This document shows positions 43,505 through 53,992 of a stretch of 64,000 nt of DNA, piece after piece. The notes beneath the pieces are model-generated. The model was not told where the DNA came from and did no database searches. It saw only the letters and a list, made by a program, of their open reading frames with translations. Both the position numbers and the translations under genes were made by a program. Location of the stretch: contig NZ_BFAQ01000008.1 in assembly GCF_002933855.1 (NCBI RefSeq), positions 125,058-189,057 on the forward strand. Reading direction: 5' to 3'. Numbering within the stretch: position 1 is the first letter of the stretch; each line of letters opens with the position of its first letter. Source of the DNA: Vibrio penaeicida. GTDB lineage: Bacteria; Pseudomonadota; Gammaproteobacteria; Enterobacterales; Vibrionaceae.

Positions 43505-44884
43505 TTAAAATACAACGTCAACTTTTAGCGTATAGAGTAGGTTAGTTTTATCTTGGCTTTCCGAGCTTAGCCCGCCAGATGTATCACCAAAATCAGTCAT
43601 GTAGCTGATGTCGCCCTTAAGCGCCACGTTTGTCATTACGTCCCAGCGAGCACCAATGCTGTAGGTGGTGCGTTGGATGTTTTGAGCCACTTGGATTGCT
43701 TTAGCAGAACCTTCAACACTGCCAGCGGCTTTTGCTGCTGCCGCTTTTTGTTGCGCTTGAACCATAAGGATTGTTGCCATACTAGGATTGGTTGCCATCA
43801 TTGCTTTGGCTCTCGTGAATAGCGTTTCAGCTTGAGCAGCAAGCTTAGTTGTGCTTCCTTTTACCGACGCGTAATGCTTGTTTCTTACATCGTTGTCTTT
43901 CGTACGCATATGCGAAACAGTGAAGTATGGTGTCACGTCGTTAAGGCGGTATGCAGCGGTTAGGTAGGCAGAATCTACATCCGCATAAAAACCCTCCACT
44001 TCTGTGCGGGTCAGTTCAGAAGACAGCATTAGGCTGCCGTTGTCGTATCGGCCACCAACGCCGTAAAATTTGGCTGCGTCGTTATCAAAGGTGGTGTTTG
44101 CGATAACGCCACCGAGTGGTTTCAAGGCGGTACTAGTGCTGTTCCAATTAACGTCAGAAGACACTTTTGCTTGGCCATATACAGCACGTAACGTCCATGT
44201 ATCATCAGTCCAGTTAACCACACCACCCAAGATTTCATTGAATTCCGTTGGCGCATTATAAGAGTGCTTATTTGCAGTTAGCTTTTGTGAACCAGCAAAG
44301 CCTTGGAACGAAAGGGTACTATCCTCTAACTCGATATCGTAAATGAAGTCTCCACCTGTCAGTGACGTGACAACGACAGGACCGTAAACTTCGGTTGGGA
44401 CACGAACGCCGACTTGCGCATAACCCACTTCAAGATAGTCAGAGTACATAAAGAGAGGCAGGCGAAGTTTACCGCCTCGTACTTTCAGGTTTGGCGTAAA
44501 TTGATGGCTAACAAACGCCCACTCAATATCAGGGCTCCAACTCTCTTTCTTGGTTCCACGAGCAACCAACTGAACTGTCGCTGATGTTGAGTCATTGATT
44601 GCAAACTTACTCTGAAGACCGATTAGGGAGCCTTCGTCAAACTTGATTTTGTCTGTCGAGTAGGCGAAGCCATGATTGTTGTTTGCAACCTGCATATTGA
44701 CTGAAGCGAAGCCATTGAAGCTGATTTTGTCAGCCAGTGAAGACGACTTTTGTGCTTCCAAAAGTTTAACTTGGTGCTCTAGTGCTTCAATACGTTTTTC
44801 TGAATTAGCGTTCGCAGCTTGAGCTGAAAACGCAGCAGCGCAAATCGCCGCTAATGGTAGCAGGCGAAAAGTTTTGTTCGTCAT
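43505..44884 (-). CDS. Outer-membrane porin with N-terminal coiled coil
   Basis: A 459-residue outer-membrane protein. A signal peptide (cleaved near FSAQA) precedes a short coiled coil (EKRIEALEHQVKLLEAQKSS), followed by a beta-barrel ending in Phe (KVDVVF). Residues about 347-403 form an unusual Ala/Lys/Gln-rich helical insertion (ETLFTRAKAMMATNPSMATI; VQAQQKAAAAKAAGSVEGSA) within an otherwise strand-rich sequence. No conserved channel family is certain. It is encoded between the chemoreceptor (19 bases) and the PstS-like protein (9 bases), so the three probably share a transcript. Confidence 0.8.
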   Translation of the reverse strand: MTNKTFRLLPLAAICAAAFSAQAANANSEKRIEALEHQVKLLEAQKSSSLADKISFNGFASVNMQVANNNHGFAYSTDKIKFDEGSLIGLQSKFAINDSTSATVQLVARGTKKESWSPDIEWAFVSHQFTPNLKVRGGKLRLPLFMYSDYLEVGYAQVGVRVPTEVYGPVVVTSLTGGDFIYDIELEDSTLSFQGFAGSQKLTANKHSYNAPTEFNEILGGVVNWTDDTWTLRAVYGQAKVSSDVNWNSTSTALKPLGGVIANTTFDNDAAKFYGVGGRYDNGSLMLSSELTRTEVEGFYADVDSAYLTAAYRLNDVTPYFTVSHMRTKDNDVRNKHYASVKGSTTKLAAQAETLFTRAKAMMATNPSMATILMVQAQQKAAAAKAAGSVEGSAKAIQVAQNIQRTTYSIGARWDVMTNVALKGDISYMTDFGDTSGGLSSESQDKTNLLYTLKVDVVF

Positions 44885-44903
44885 TTTTATTCTCCGAAAA
44901 GGG

Positions 44904-46523
44904 TTAGACTTTGAATTGGGAGGTGGATTGGCTCAGTTGAGCGACAATGTTGCTTAGCTCGTGACTGAGAGATTCAAGTTCGCTAGTGGAATGCGAGACT
45001 TGTTGAGAACAATCAGTAAAGTCATCCAGACGTTGCTGGATCTGATTGGAAGTTTGATGTTGCAATTCAGTTGCGTGAGCAATTTGCTTATTGACCTGAG
45101 TGATGCTTGCAACTTGTGTTGTGATTTCTGACAAACTTTGCCCTGCTTCTCGTGCGTTGTGTACGCCGAGTGATGAGCTCTCTAAACCTTGCGACATGGC
45201 TTCAACTGCGTCATGGGCTTCGTTTTGCAGCTCTACAAGGAGGGCATTTATTTCCGTAGCTGAGCTTTGTGTATTGCTGGCAAGAACCCTTACCTCATCG
45301 GCAACAACGGCAAATCCACGTCCGTGCTCACCCGCACGGGCGGCTTCGATAGCGGCATTGAGTGCCAGTAGATTTGTTTGTTCAGCAACGTTTTGAATGG
45401 TGCTCAAAATAGATCCCACGTTATTTGTATTCGACTCCAGTTGTGAGAGCTTGGTTGCCGTGGCTCGAATTTTCTCTGCGAGTAACTCTATTTGGTTCGA
45501 AGTCTTGGTTACGACTTCGGCCCCTTGCTCCGCTTTTTGATTAGCCGATTGAGCTTGAAGATCAGCTTGCGAAGCGTAATCGACCACGTGCTCAATAGAG
45601 CCCAGCATGTCGCTAATTGAGCGAGTAACATCTTCAATTTGTGTTTGTTGTTGGTTATTTAATGCCAGCGTATTCTGAGCACTGTATTCCATACGAGTAG
45701 AGACTTTTTCAAGCATCTCGCTGCTGTCCAGTGTGCTTTTTATGATGATTTGTAACTTCTCAATGAACTGATTGACTCGGCTAACCAGCAGCGAAATTTC
45801 ATCTTTACCGTTGTATTCGATCCGCGCCGTTAGATCGCCATCTCCACTGGCAATCTCTTTCATCTTTTGCGTCACTAAGGTAATCGATTTTGTTATGGAA
45901 TGTTGAATCGCAAATGAGGTGATGCCAAGGGAAACAATCAGAATACCGCCTAATATGATGGAAACAGACGAAGCTTGATTAGCTTCAACTTCAGACGTTT
46001 GAATGGTCTCTACAACTTGCTTACGTATGCTTTCTCGAAGTTGATCTGAGGTAGAATGCAATGCTTTAAGTTGTTGGTCGATGGCTTTTGCACGACGACT
46101 CAACTCATCAAATGTGCCGTTCAACTCGATAAAATCAAGGCTGAGTTGTTTTGCTTGCTGCGAGTATGTTTGTAGTGAAGAGGCGAAGGTCTCAAAATTT
46201 TGGGCATACTCAGGCAGTACACGTGCCCCTTTTTGTGCATCGTCAAGTAGCGATTGGGTGAGTTCATCTGCCGTAATCAGCGCGGATTCATCTTCCATGA
46301 CAACAGCGGCATCAAATTGCTGTTTTAAGCTCGGAAGTAAAGAGTTCAGTTTTACGGCGCGCTCAAGTGCAGGGTAGTATCGACTTTCTAATGCAGTAAG
46401 GCGCTTGCTGCTTTCTTTATGGATACTGACATTCATGAAAATGATGGTCAGTAAACTTGCAGATACAATAAGCAGCAACAAAATAAATTGAAAGCGGATT
46501 GAAATGTAGCGGGACAGTAGCAT
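44904..46523 (-). CDS. Methyl-accepting chemotaxis protein
   Basis: A chemoreceptor of 539 residues: TM1 at about 10-30, a helical periplasmic sensor at about 31-190, TM2 at about 190-208, HAMP at about 210-262, and the signalling hairpin tip [35 protein letters not shown]. It signals through CheW-CheA. No C-terminal CheR-docking pentapeptide is present. It lies in the same direction as the REC-EAL gene 138 bases upstream, and 19 bases before the porin. It might sense the ligand handled by the porin and PstS-like protein, which is inferred. Confidence 0.93.
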   Translation of the reverse strand: MLLSRYISIRFQFILLLLIVSASLLTIIFMNVSIHKESSKRLTALESRYYPALERAVKLNSLLPSLKQQFDAAVVMEDESALITADELTQSLLDDAQKGARVLPEYAQNFETFASSLQTYSQQAKQLSLDFIELNGTFDELSRRAKAIDQQLKALHSTSDQLRESIRKQVVETIQTSEVEANQASSVSIILGGILIVSLGITSFAIQHSITKSITLVTQKMKEIASGDGDLTARIEYNGKDEISLLVSRVNQFIEKLQIIIKSTLDSSEMLEKVSTRMEYSAQNTLALNNQQQTQIEDVTRSISDMLGSIEHVVDYASQADLQAQSANQKAEQGAEVVTKTSNQIELLAEKIRATATKLSQLESNTNNVGSILSTIQNVAEQTNLLALNAAIEAARAGEHGRGFAVVADEVRVLASNTQSSATEINALLVELQNEAHDAVEAMSQGLESSSLGVHNAREAGQSLSEITTQVASITQVNKQIAHATELQHQTSNQIQQRLDDFTDCSQQVSHSTSELESLSHELSNIVAQLSQSTSQFKV

Positions 46524-46661
46524 GACTTCGACTTATATTCGCTGATCACATCGGACCATGTATTAGTTCCGACCATTTTATCGCGCTGGGTGAGTTCTAC
46601 TGAGTTGTTACATTAAACAATCATCTGCCGTTGTTTAGATTTTGAATATTATTGTCTTAAA

Positions 46662-47849
46662 CTACAATAATTCCTCGCTGATAATTCTTTTTTTCCAGCT
46701 TTTATGCCATTCATCGAGCTGAGATACGGGCATTGGCCTGGCAATAAAGTACCCCTGTGCCAACCCCTTTTCCCCTGACAGGTCTTGTAAACATGACCAA
46801 AGTGATTTGTCTTCGATTCCTTCAGCAACCGTATTGAAATTAAGCCGATCAGCAAGAAAGAGGCTGGCTTCTACAATCGCCCTCGAAACGTGGCTGTTAT
46901 TCACATTCTTAACGAAATCGACATCGAGTTTCAGCTCCGAAAAGGGCAGCTCTTCTAATAGCTTGAGAGAAGAATACCCTGTACCAAAATCATCAACAGC
47001 AAGGGCTACCCCCTTCATGCAGATTCGAGTGGCGGAGGCGAGTGCTTTACCGAGGTTTTGTATAATATCGGACTCGGTAAGTTCAAGGCGAATGGAAGAG
47101 GCAGACAAAGTTCTGTCGTCAATCAGTGTGAACAAACGATGGGTAAAGTCATCACTCATCAATTCATTGGCGGTTATATTAAATGCAAATCGGCGAAATT
47201 CAGTTTTAGGCAAGTCCTGAATGGCTTGGTTTAAGGTTTGTAACGCGATGAGTTGCAACAACCCCAGTTCTTGTACTTTATCCAAGAAGTAGTAGGGAGT
47301 GAGTACCCCAAATTCTGGGTGGTTCCATCGGATAAGCGTTTCACTTTCTAGCCATTCTCCGTTTTTGAAGCTTACTAACGGTTGGTAGTAAAGCTCGAAC
47401 TCATCATTTTCGATGCCATTAATAATCGACTGTTTTGTAACAGAAATAGATTCGGGAGCGGCTTTTGAGGTGCTTTGAACCGAAGTATTGAGCAGTAAAG
47501 AGAGCTTTTCAGATGTTACGGGTTTTTCCATCAAACCAATCAGATTTAATCCGTATTGATGGCACATCTTATCGGCGGAATTGACCACCATTTCATCTTG
47601 AGCACTTGAAATGATGATATCGCCTTGATAATTCTCCTCACCGAGCTCTTGAAGTAACTCAATGCCATCCATTGTTGGCATGTTCAAATCGCAAATCAGC
47701 AGATCTGGTTTGTGCTTTGCGATATAAACGAGAGCGTCTGTGCCGCAAGATACTGAAGAGATTTGGTTCAACCCGACTTTTTCCAACTGTAAATGCAGAA
47801 ATCTTCGTTGGAAATCGTGGTCTTCAATAATTAAAACGTGTCTATTCAT
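46662..47849 (-). CDS. REC-EAL response regulator, predicted c-di-GMP phosphodiesterase (VieA-like)
   Basis: A 395-residue protein: receiver with phospho-Asp54 (LLICDLNMPTMDG) and an EAL domain from about 140. The catalytic motif reads ETL (170-172, in ESETLIRW) instead of EAL; the Glu, the Asn in NITANEL, Glu in LELTESD, DDFGTGYSS, Lys in LKLD and AEGIED are kept, so activity is likely. V. cholerae VieA has the same REC-EAL core but carries a C-terminal DNA-binding domain that is absent here. Fourteen bases separate it from the REC-TPR gene. Predicted to lower c-di-GMP when phosphorylated. Confidence 0.9.
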   Translation of the reverse strand: MNRHVLIIEDHDFQRRFLHLQLEKVGLNQISSVSCGTDALVYIAKHKPDLLICDLNMPTMDGIELLQELGEENYQGDIIISSAQDEMVVNSADKMCHQYGLNLIGLMEKPVTSEKLSLLLNTSVQSTSKAAPESISVTKQSIINGIENDEFELYYQPLVSFKNGEWLESETLIRWNHPEFGVLTPYYFLDKVQELGLLQLIALQTLNQAIQDLPKTEFRRFAFNITANELMSDDFTHRLFTLIDDRTLSASSIRLELTESDIIQNLGKALASATRICMKGVALAVDDFGTGYSSLKLLEELPFSELKLDVDFVKNVNNSHVSRAIVEASLFLADRLNFNTVAEGIEDKSLWSCLQDLSGEKGLAQGYFIARPMPVSQLDEWHKSWKKRIISEELL

Positions 47850-47863
47850 TGCGACTCCGGAAG

Positions 47864-49156
47864 TTATGCAAGTTGAATACTTTGCTGTGTTTTAGATTGC
47901 TTCGCTGTAGCGCGCGTAACGACTGACCTTTTAAGAAAACATAAGATTTTCTCTCCGATATGGTTAATTCGGTCGTAAACCTTATTGAGTTCTGTGTCGT
48001 TTACGGATTGTTCCAACACATCAAGAAGAAACAAGTTTGCCAATGACGAATGTTCAAATAACGGTGAGCTAATTAAAGTATTTATCGGATGACTGATATT
48101 GTTGCCCAACTTGCATTCACACCATGCGGTGAAAAGCATTTCGTAGGTATTGGAAAAGCGATTGTTTGTTGGCAAGGGAATTGAATTCCACGTTGCTTTA
48201 GGATTGCTGCAACCGTTTTTTGCTAATTGAGCGCAAAGCAAAAGCTTGTGCTCATCATCGATCCACAGATTTTTACTCAAATGTTGTCTTAGTCGGTGCA
48301 GTAGGTCGCTGCAAAGAAGATCCGGAACAATGAATGATGTCCATAAAAGGCTGGATATCGCGGACGGATCGTCGTTCCTTTCACTCAATATAGAATTGGT
48401 CAGTTCTTTACTTGCGCTTAGATCCCCCTTTGCAGTCAACAACGCTAACTTCAAAGGGTAGTAGTCAACGGGTCTACAATCCGTTCGTTGAACCAGAGTG
48501 TGTAATATCGATTCAGACTGAGAAATCTTTCCATTTTGCAATAGCAAAAAAGCGTATATGAGTCCGAGCTTGGTTGTTGGATGTGATTTGAAGAATGCCT
48601 GAAGAACAATTAGGCGATGCTCTTGTGGAGCTTGGTTAAAGTGAGCAAACTGCTCAATGACATACATTGCCTTTTTAGGGGATGACGTGGATTTTAGCGC
48701 GGTCATAAACCCATTAAGCCCAGCCTCTTGATAGGCATGAATAGCGTTTTTACTCAACTTTTGAAGGTTCAGATTGGATTGGATGCTCGACGAGAGTGTA
48801 TCCATTCTTAAAGGTTTTATGATGTAGGCATTGGGGTTGTATGAAGAGAACCCTTGCACAACATTCATTGAGTTATCTGCGGTCGCAACAATCACAATGG
48901 TATCGTGAGCTCGAAGCTCTTGCAGATGTAGAGCTTGCAAAAGCTCTAACCCACTAGCGCCGTTGCCTAGGTTCTGGTCAATAATAATGACATCGAAAAT
49001 ATGAGCTTTACATAAAGAGAGTGCACGATTCGCACTGGAACACATGAAAATGTTTTCTGCCAAAAAGCCGATATTTAGAATCATAATTCGCGACGTATTT
49101 CGAATTAGCTCGCAATCGTCGACTAAGAGAATCTTTTTATTTTGAATGGTATTCAT
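47864..49156 (-). CDS. REC domain with TPR-like repeats (VieB-like)
   Basis: A 430-residue protein: receiver domain at about 8-130 (ILLVDDCELIRNTSRIMILN, phospho-Asp in VIIIDQNLG, conserved Lys in IKPLRMD), then a helical TPR-like region (about 135-420) without a DNA-binding or enzymatic motif. V. cholerae VieB has this layout and damps the VieS kinase. Eight bases separate it from the kinase gene and 14 from the REC-EAL gene. Predicted to be a non-DNA-binding regulator of the relay. Confidence 0.85.
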   Translation of the reverse strand: MNTIQNKKILLVDDCELIRNTSRIMILNIGFLAENIFMCSSANRALSLCKAHIFDVIIIDQNLGNGASGLELLQALHLQELRAHDTIVIVATADNSMNVVQGFSSYNPNAYIIKPLRMDTLSSSIQSNLNLQKLSKNAIHAYQEAGLNGFMTALKSTSSPKKAMYVIEQFAHFNQAPQEHRLIVLQAFFKSHPTTKLGLIYAFLLLQNGKISQSESILHTLVQRTDCRPVDYYPLKLALLTAKGDLSASKELTNSILSERNDDPSAISSLLWTSFIVPDLLCSDLLHRLRQHLSKNLWIDDEHKLLLCAQLAKNGCSNPKATWNSIPLPTNNRFSNTYEMLFTAWCECKLGNNISHPINTLISSPLFEHSSLANLFLLDVLEQSVNDTELNKVYDRINHIGEKILCFLKRSVVTRATAKQSKTQQSIQLA

Positions 49157-49164
49157 GGGAGCTT

Positions 49165-52100
49165 TTATGAGTACTCAAATTGGTTAAGAGCGTTTGTAAT
49201 GGCGATAACCTCTGTCTGCAGCATGTTGTATTTTTGGCTATCTTCGTGTGTGGCGGCATGTTCGAAATCGGCTAGCACATTAGATAGTGCATGACACTCC
49301 AGCATTCTTGCTGCGCCTTTCATTCTATGAGTCACTTGCTTTATTTCGTTGTGATTGTGGTTTTCCATTGCGGAGCTGAGCTCTAACAAATCCTTGTTTT
49401 GGCTATCGATGAACTCTTTAACGATTTGCTTGGCAATACCCATGTCACCAAATATGTCGCAAACTTTCGTAATATCGATAAGAGGCGCTGTGAGTTGAGT
49501 TTTTGGTTCGGATGTTTCTGTGCTCGGAAATGCGTCACTTGAGATTGCTTCTTCATCAGAGAAATCTAAGAATCCAAAGTCCAATTCTGCGTTCTCTGAC
49601 TCCTCCTGTGGTGATTCTTTAAGAGGTAATTCAGCAGGCAGCAAGCGAGCAATAGCTTCATCCATGATGGGCATTTTGGTCGGCTTAGAGAGGAAATCGT
49701 CCATTCCAAGGTCAAGACACTTTTCTCGCTCTCCCTGAATCGCGTTAGCTGTGAGAGCGATAATAGGTGTACGTTTTTGCTGGCTATGAGATTCCAATTG
49801 TCTAATGGCATTGGTGAGGGCGTATCCGTCCATTTCAGGCATGTGACAATCTGTGATGATAAGACCGTAGTTGTTTTGCTGGAATGCACTAAGCGCTTCT
49901 TTACCATCAACAAAAATATCCGCGTGATACCCTAACTGCTTTAGCTGGCTAGCAATAACTTGACGATTTATTGGGTGATCTTCGGCTACGAGTATCAACC
50001 GGTTTGAATCAATAGCCTCTTCTCGTGTTTGCTTGGAGGTGCACCTAAGAGCATCGTGAACCACTTCATTAACTTCGTTGCGAATAGGCTGAGAGTTGAT
50101 GCAATATTTGAGCTGAGAAGGGATGATTGGGTTTGAAGACAACAGCCAATGATCGTCTTTTGGGGTCGGTGAAAGCATGCCTTTCTCAGACAGGACCAAG
50201 CATTGAACAGAGCCGTGGTTCACCTTCCACCAATCAGCAGTCAGATCCAGGCGAGCATAATCCATTTCCGAAATGAACAGGAATTCGCACTGATGTTTAC
50301 TGATTAAAAAATCTAATTTTTCTTTGCTTTCCGTTTCTCCAAAATCGGTTGATATCCCCCAATCTTGCAAGTATGCGCAAAGCACCTTTGATTGAAAGAA
50401 ATCATTAATAATGAGCCCTTGTAGCGGCGCTTTATCCAAGTGCTCGGCTGTTTGAATGACTTCCACGGGCAGAATGATTTTGAATTGAGAGCCGTTGCTA
50501 ACTTTACTACTTACTGCAATGTCGCCGCCCATTTGATTGATAAGCTGCTTACTGATGGTTAAACCAAGACCGGAGCCTCCAAATTTCCGTGTTGTACCTT
50601 CATCAGCTTGGACAAATGGTTGAAACAAGCCTTTGAGGTTTTCTTTTTCAATGCCTATTCCGCTGTCCGTCACTTTTATCATGAACGATTGCTGATGAGC
50701 GGTTTCTTCGATCAGGCTAACGGATAAGTTAATCGTTCCGTGTTCGGTGAATTTTACAGCGTTATTGAGTAAGTTATTGAGCACCTGCCCTAAGCGAACT
50801 TCATCAATATTAACGGTGTGAGCAAGTTCTGGATCCAGCCACAAACCAAACTTGAGTCCTTTGGCGTGAGCATGTCTCGCTTGAAGTTGAGTAATCCGAA
50901 TTATTAATGTTTCGAATACGCAGGGTTGAGGGCTTAACGTCAGCTTGCCCGCCTCAATTTTGGAGAAATCCAAAATGTCGTTCACGATGTGCAATAAGTT
51001 ATTGGCTGATTGCGAAAGGCTACCGTGAATTTTTTCTACTTCTTCGGCAACAGGGTATTGTTCGCAAAGCTCCAATAGGCTCACAATTCCACCAATTGGG
51101 GTGCGGATTTCATGGCTCATGTTCGCTAAGAAGCGGGATTTGGCTTCGGTGGCTGAAATGGCTTTTTGCCTTGCTTCTCGTAATTCTTTTTGTTGTTGTT
51201 TGAGTTCGGTTATATCGGTTAGAACCGTATTCCAAATGTAGCTTTCATCAGTTTCAGTAATCTTGCTTTGGATGTGGAGCCATTTCTCTTTGTTATCGAT
51301 AAGTAATCCGACATCCTGCGACATATAGCCTTCATCAATGGCTTGGCGTACCTTGTGAATCAATTCCCTTTTGTCCTTTTGCCTCATTGGACTAAAGAAG
51401 GTTCGAGGGGAGTTCATAAGCTGGTCAGGCTCAATACCAATCAATTCGCAAATACCAGCACTCACAAATGTAAAGTGGATAGCATGAAGGTAATTCTTAC
51501 TTTGTGTGTGTTGCAGTACGGCACCAATCACGTTGTCTGCAAGCTTTTGAACCCTTTGTTCGGCATCACGCGCCCGCTTTCTTGTTAGGTGCAGTTCGGT
51601 AATGTCATCGAGTATGGTTACAGTGCCATCAATCTGATGATCTGGGGTGACATAGGGGCATTTCCAGTAGGCGTAGTATTTTTCGACACCATCAATAACC
51701 ACTTCATTTTCTAGCCGAGGCAGAGAATAGCCACTCAAAATTAAGTTATCTTCGTCTTTATTGTTCACAAGAGACTCGGTTAAATAATTGAGGTACTTAA
51801 GATCGCTCGCGGACTTATTGGTGCTTTGGATAATGCCATTTGCGTCGCGAACAACGATAGGGAAGGGAATAGCATCTAATAATGAGCGCTCGTAGTTGAC
51901 GCGTTTTTGCAGTTCTTCCTCTGCTCTCTTTCTGTGGAAGACTTCTTTCTTTAGTTTCCAATTCCAGGCGATAAATAGCAAAATAATAAAGCCAGCAATA
52001 CCAGCAACGGTGAGAAATCCATAAACGACATCTTTACTGTTGATTCCAGTTTCGTAGTTCGCATTACGCCACTTTTTATGGATGTCTTGAATTCGCTGTG

Positions 52101-53559
52101 GAGGAATGGCGTTCAACGCTTTGTTGATAATGTTAATTAAGAGCTGCTGGTTTTTTTCAACTGAAAATGAAATGGGTACTTCAGCGTTTTTGTTCATCAG
52201 GCTAACGACTCGTAGCTGACCAGCATACTTGGATTGAAGTTTTGGGGAGGCAATGAAGAGAGACATCATTGCTTTATCGACCTCTTTATTATCAAGAGCT
52301 TCGAGAAGTTGATCGCTGTTGTCGTAAAGAGCGACTTTGCATGCGGCGCAATAATCTCGGATTTTGTCTATCCCCACAGTGTCTTTTACAGTACCGATAG
52401 TTGCGTTATCTAAGTCTGAAAAAATCAGGTCACTTCTGTAGTTTTCACTTCGACCAATGAGCACCCATGGCTCGCGCATATAGGGGGGTGAAAATAAATG
52501 ATCGGCGTATTTGGCTTGTTCTGAAGAACTGGCAGCGTGGATAAGGGGCAACGTGTTGGAATGATGATAATCGTTTGAGTCGTTTTTGACGGATTCGAGA
52601 CTTAAGTATTCTAATTTTAACCCTGTGAGTCGCGATATTTCTTGCAAGATCTCCGCTGAGATACCTTGATGACCATCGTTTGAATTAAAGAAATCGACAG
52701 GAGGCGTATTGCCTTTTGTGATGACTAATAATTGTGGGTTGTTACTTAACCATTTTTGCTCCGCTTCCGTGAGTGCGAGTGTGTCATTTTTCACCAGTAA
52801 GAAACGTTCTTGTGTTTCATCTAGCCAATCTTTTAGAACACTGGAATAGCGTGCACTTCGTTTGAAGTTTGCAATGGCATTATTGAAATTATCAATCAGC
52901 TGGCTGTTGCCATTTCTCGCCGCCAGATAATGACTTTGAACTGGGAGATCGTCGAACAAGGAAATCGACAAAAAGTCAGCGTAGGGACTCGATTGGAGTT
53001 GTTGGTACAGCATAAGACCATCACCTACCGTCGCGTAGGACACTTCCATTGCCACATTAAAAATGGCATCAGATACAGTTTCGGATCTTATAAATTTCGC
53101 ATTTGGGTATAACCCCTTAAGAAAGGCTTCCTCGTTAATATAAGATAAAGTGTGTGTATTTAACTCATGATGATACCCAATTTGTTCACGTGCTAACCCA
53201 ATTTGTCTAGAAGATACTATGGGGTTTGAATACGAAAGCGACGTATCCTTGTAGTTTGTCCCCTGAGTTGTTATTGCATCGATGTGTTTGTTAACAAGCG
53301 CTTGTTGGAGTGCTTCCGAGGATTCGTATGCTATGAATTCTACGTTTCCAAGCATGTAGTCTTGGAATTCATGGATGATACTTGGCAAAAGACCTGTGAT
53401 ATTGCCATTTTGAACCAGCGAATAAGGAGAAAGATCATCACTGAGAAAACCAATATGAACGGTTTTTGTGTTTTTGTCTTCACCTGTTAGCTCTGCTTGT
53501 ATGGTAAAGCTTACTGCAAACAAACAAATCATCGAGAGAACTTGGGTAATTGCTTTCAT
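49165..53559 (-). CDS. BvgS/VieS-like hybrid sensor kinase
   Basis: A 1464-residue unorthodox kinase. Signal peptide 1-22; two SBP_bac_3 solute-binding modules in the periplasm at about 33-250 and 275-500; TM at about 513-534; two PAS-like regions at about 555-660 and 680-785; HisKA with His816 in NMSHEIRTP; HATPase (NNLLNNAVKFT, DSGIGIE, GGSGLGL); a degenerate receiver-like block at about 1045-1150; an intact receiver with Asp1237 (LIITDCHMPEMDG); and a C-terminal HPt with His1411 (VTHRMKGAAR). This is the BvgS/VieS plan. The two following genes are receiver proteins in the same operon, so this kinase most likely phosphorylates both. The ligand of the periplasmic modules is unknown. Confidence 0.93.
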   Translation of the reverse strand: MKAITQVLSMICLFAVSFTIQAELTGEDKNTKTVHIGFLSDDLSPYSLVQNGNITGLLPSIIHEFQDYMLGNVEFIAYESSEALQQALVNKHIDAITTQGTNYKDTSLSYSNPIVSSRQIGLAREQIGYHHELNTHTLSYINEEAFLKGLYPNAKFIRSETVSDAIFNVAMEVSYATVGDGLMLYQQLQSSPYADFLSISLFDDLPVQSHYLAARNGNSQLIDNFNNAIANFKRSARYSSVLKDWLDETQERFLLVKNDTLALTEAEQKWLSNNPQLLVITKGNTPPVDFFNSNDGHQGISAEILQEISRLTGLKLEYLSLESVKNDSNDYHHSNTLPLIHAASSSEQAKYADHLFSPPYMREPWVLIGRSENYRSDLIFSDLDNATIGTVKDTVGIDKIRDYCAACKVALYDNSDQLLEALDNKEVDKAMMSLFIASPKLQSKYAGQLRVVSLMNKNAEVPISFSVEKNQQLLINIINKALNAIPPQRIQDIHKKWRNANYETGINSKDVVYGFLTVAGIAGFIILLFIAWNWKLKKEVFHRKRAEEELQKRVNYERSLLDAIPFPIVVRDANGIIQSTNKSASDLKYLNYLTESLVNNKDEDNLILSGYSLPRLENEVVIDGVEKYYAYWKCPYVTPDHQIDGTVTILDDITELHLTRKRARDAEQRVQKLADNVIGAVLQHTQSKNYLHAIHFTFVSAGICELIGIEPDQLMNSPRTFFSPMRQKDKRELIHKVRQAIDEGYMSQDVGLLIDNKEKWLHIQSKITETDESYIWNTVLTDITELKQQQKELREARQKAISATEAKSRFLANMSHEIRTPIGGIVSLLELCEQYPVAEEVEKIHGSLSQSANNLLHIVNDILDFSKIEAGKLTLSPQPCVFETLIIRITQLQARHAHAKGLKFGLWLDPELAHTVNIDEVRLGQVLNNLLNNAVKFTEHGTINLSVSLIEETAHQQSFMIKVTDSGIGIEKENLKGLFQPFVQADEGTTRKFGGSGLGLTISKQLINQMGGDIAVSSKVSNGSQFKIILPVEVIQTAEHLDKAPLQGLIINDFFQSKVLCAYLQDWGISTDFGETESKEKLDFLISKHQCEFLFISEMDYARLDLTADWWKVNHGSVQCLVLSEKGMLSPTPKDDHWLLSSNPIIPSQLKYCINSQPIRNEVNEVVHDALRCTSKQTREEAIDSNRLILVAEDHPINRQVIASQLKQLGYHADIFVDGKEALSAFQQNNYGLIITDCHMPEMDGYALTNAIRQLESHSQQKRTPIIALTANAIQGEREKCLDLGMDDFLSKPTKMPIMDEAIARLLPAELPLKESPQEESENAELDFGFLDFSDEEAISSDAFPSTETSEPKTQLTAPLIDITKVCDIFGDMGIAKQIVKEFIDSQNKDLLELSSAMENHNHNEIKQVTHRMKGAARMLECHALSNVLADFEHAATHEDSQKYNMLQTEVIAITNALNQFEYS

Positions 53560-53667
53560 TTTAAAACTCAGTCATCGCAAGTTGTCAGATTTTAAGAAAA
53601 ATGAAACAAGTTCGATATTTACCATGTTAAACAATGGAGTAGCTTTGTTTAATGCTGGGAGGAAATA

Positions 53668-53808
53668 ATGGGAAATGCCGTGATAGTTGGCGAGCTGTTT
53701 AATGAGATAAGATCTAGATTTGATTTTTTAACTAAAAGCTCATTAAGGGGAGATGCATCTGGCGATGTTTTAAGGCGTTATCTTTGTTTGACTCTTTATG
53801 TTAATTAA
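53668..53808 (+). CDS. Candidate small ORF, 46 residues
   Basis: ATG 53668 follows GGGAGGAAATA, a near-ideal ribosome site. The product starts MGNAVIVGELFNEIRSRFDF and continues LTKSSLRGDASGDVLRRYLC with a short tail. It is helical and basic, with no signal or membrane span. It is divergent from the VieS-like gene, with a weak TTGAG/CTCAA hairpin and T-run about 15 bases downstream. No homologue known to me; the ribosome site is the main evidence. Confidence 0.4.
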   Translation: MGNAVIVGELFNEIRSRFDFLTKSSLRGDASGDVLRRYLCLTLYVN

Positions 53809-53992
53809 AGAGCTCATAAAGTTTTGAGTTGTCTCAATTTTTAGTAAATGGCTCACAGTATCAAAATGGTTTTGTGACATTAAGCCAGAAAAACTTCTAA
53901 ACGTTCCTTGTACTGTATAGCAAATGTTACTATTATTCTTATAAATTATTGTAGTTATATAGAAAAACGTTTCGCAATAAAGGTGATGTTTC

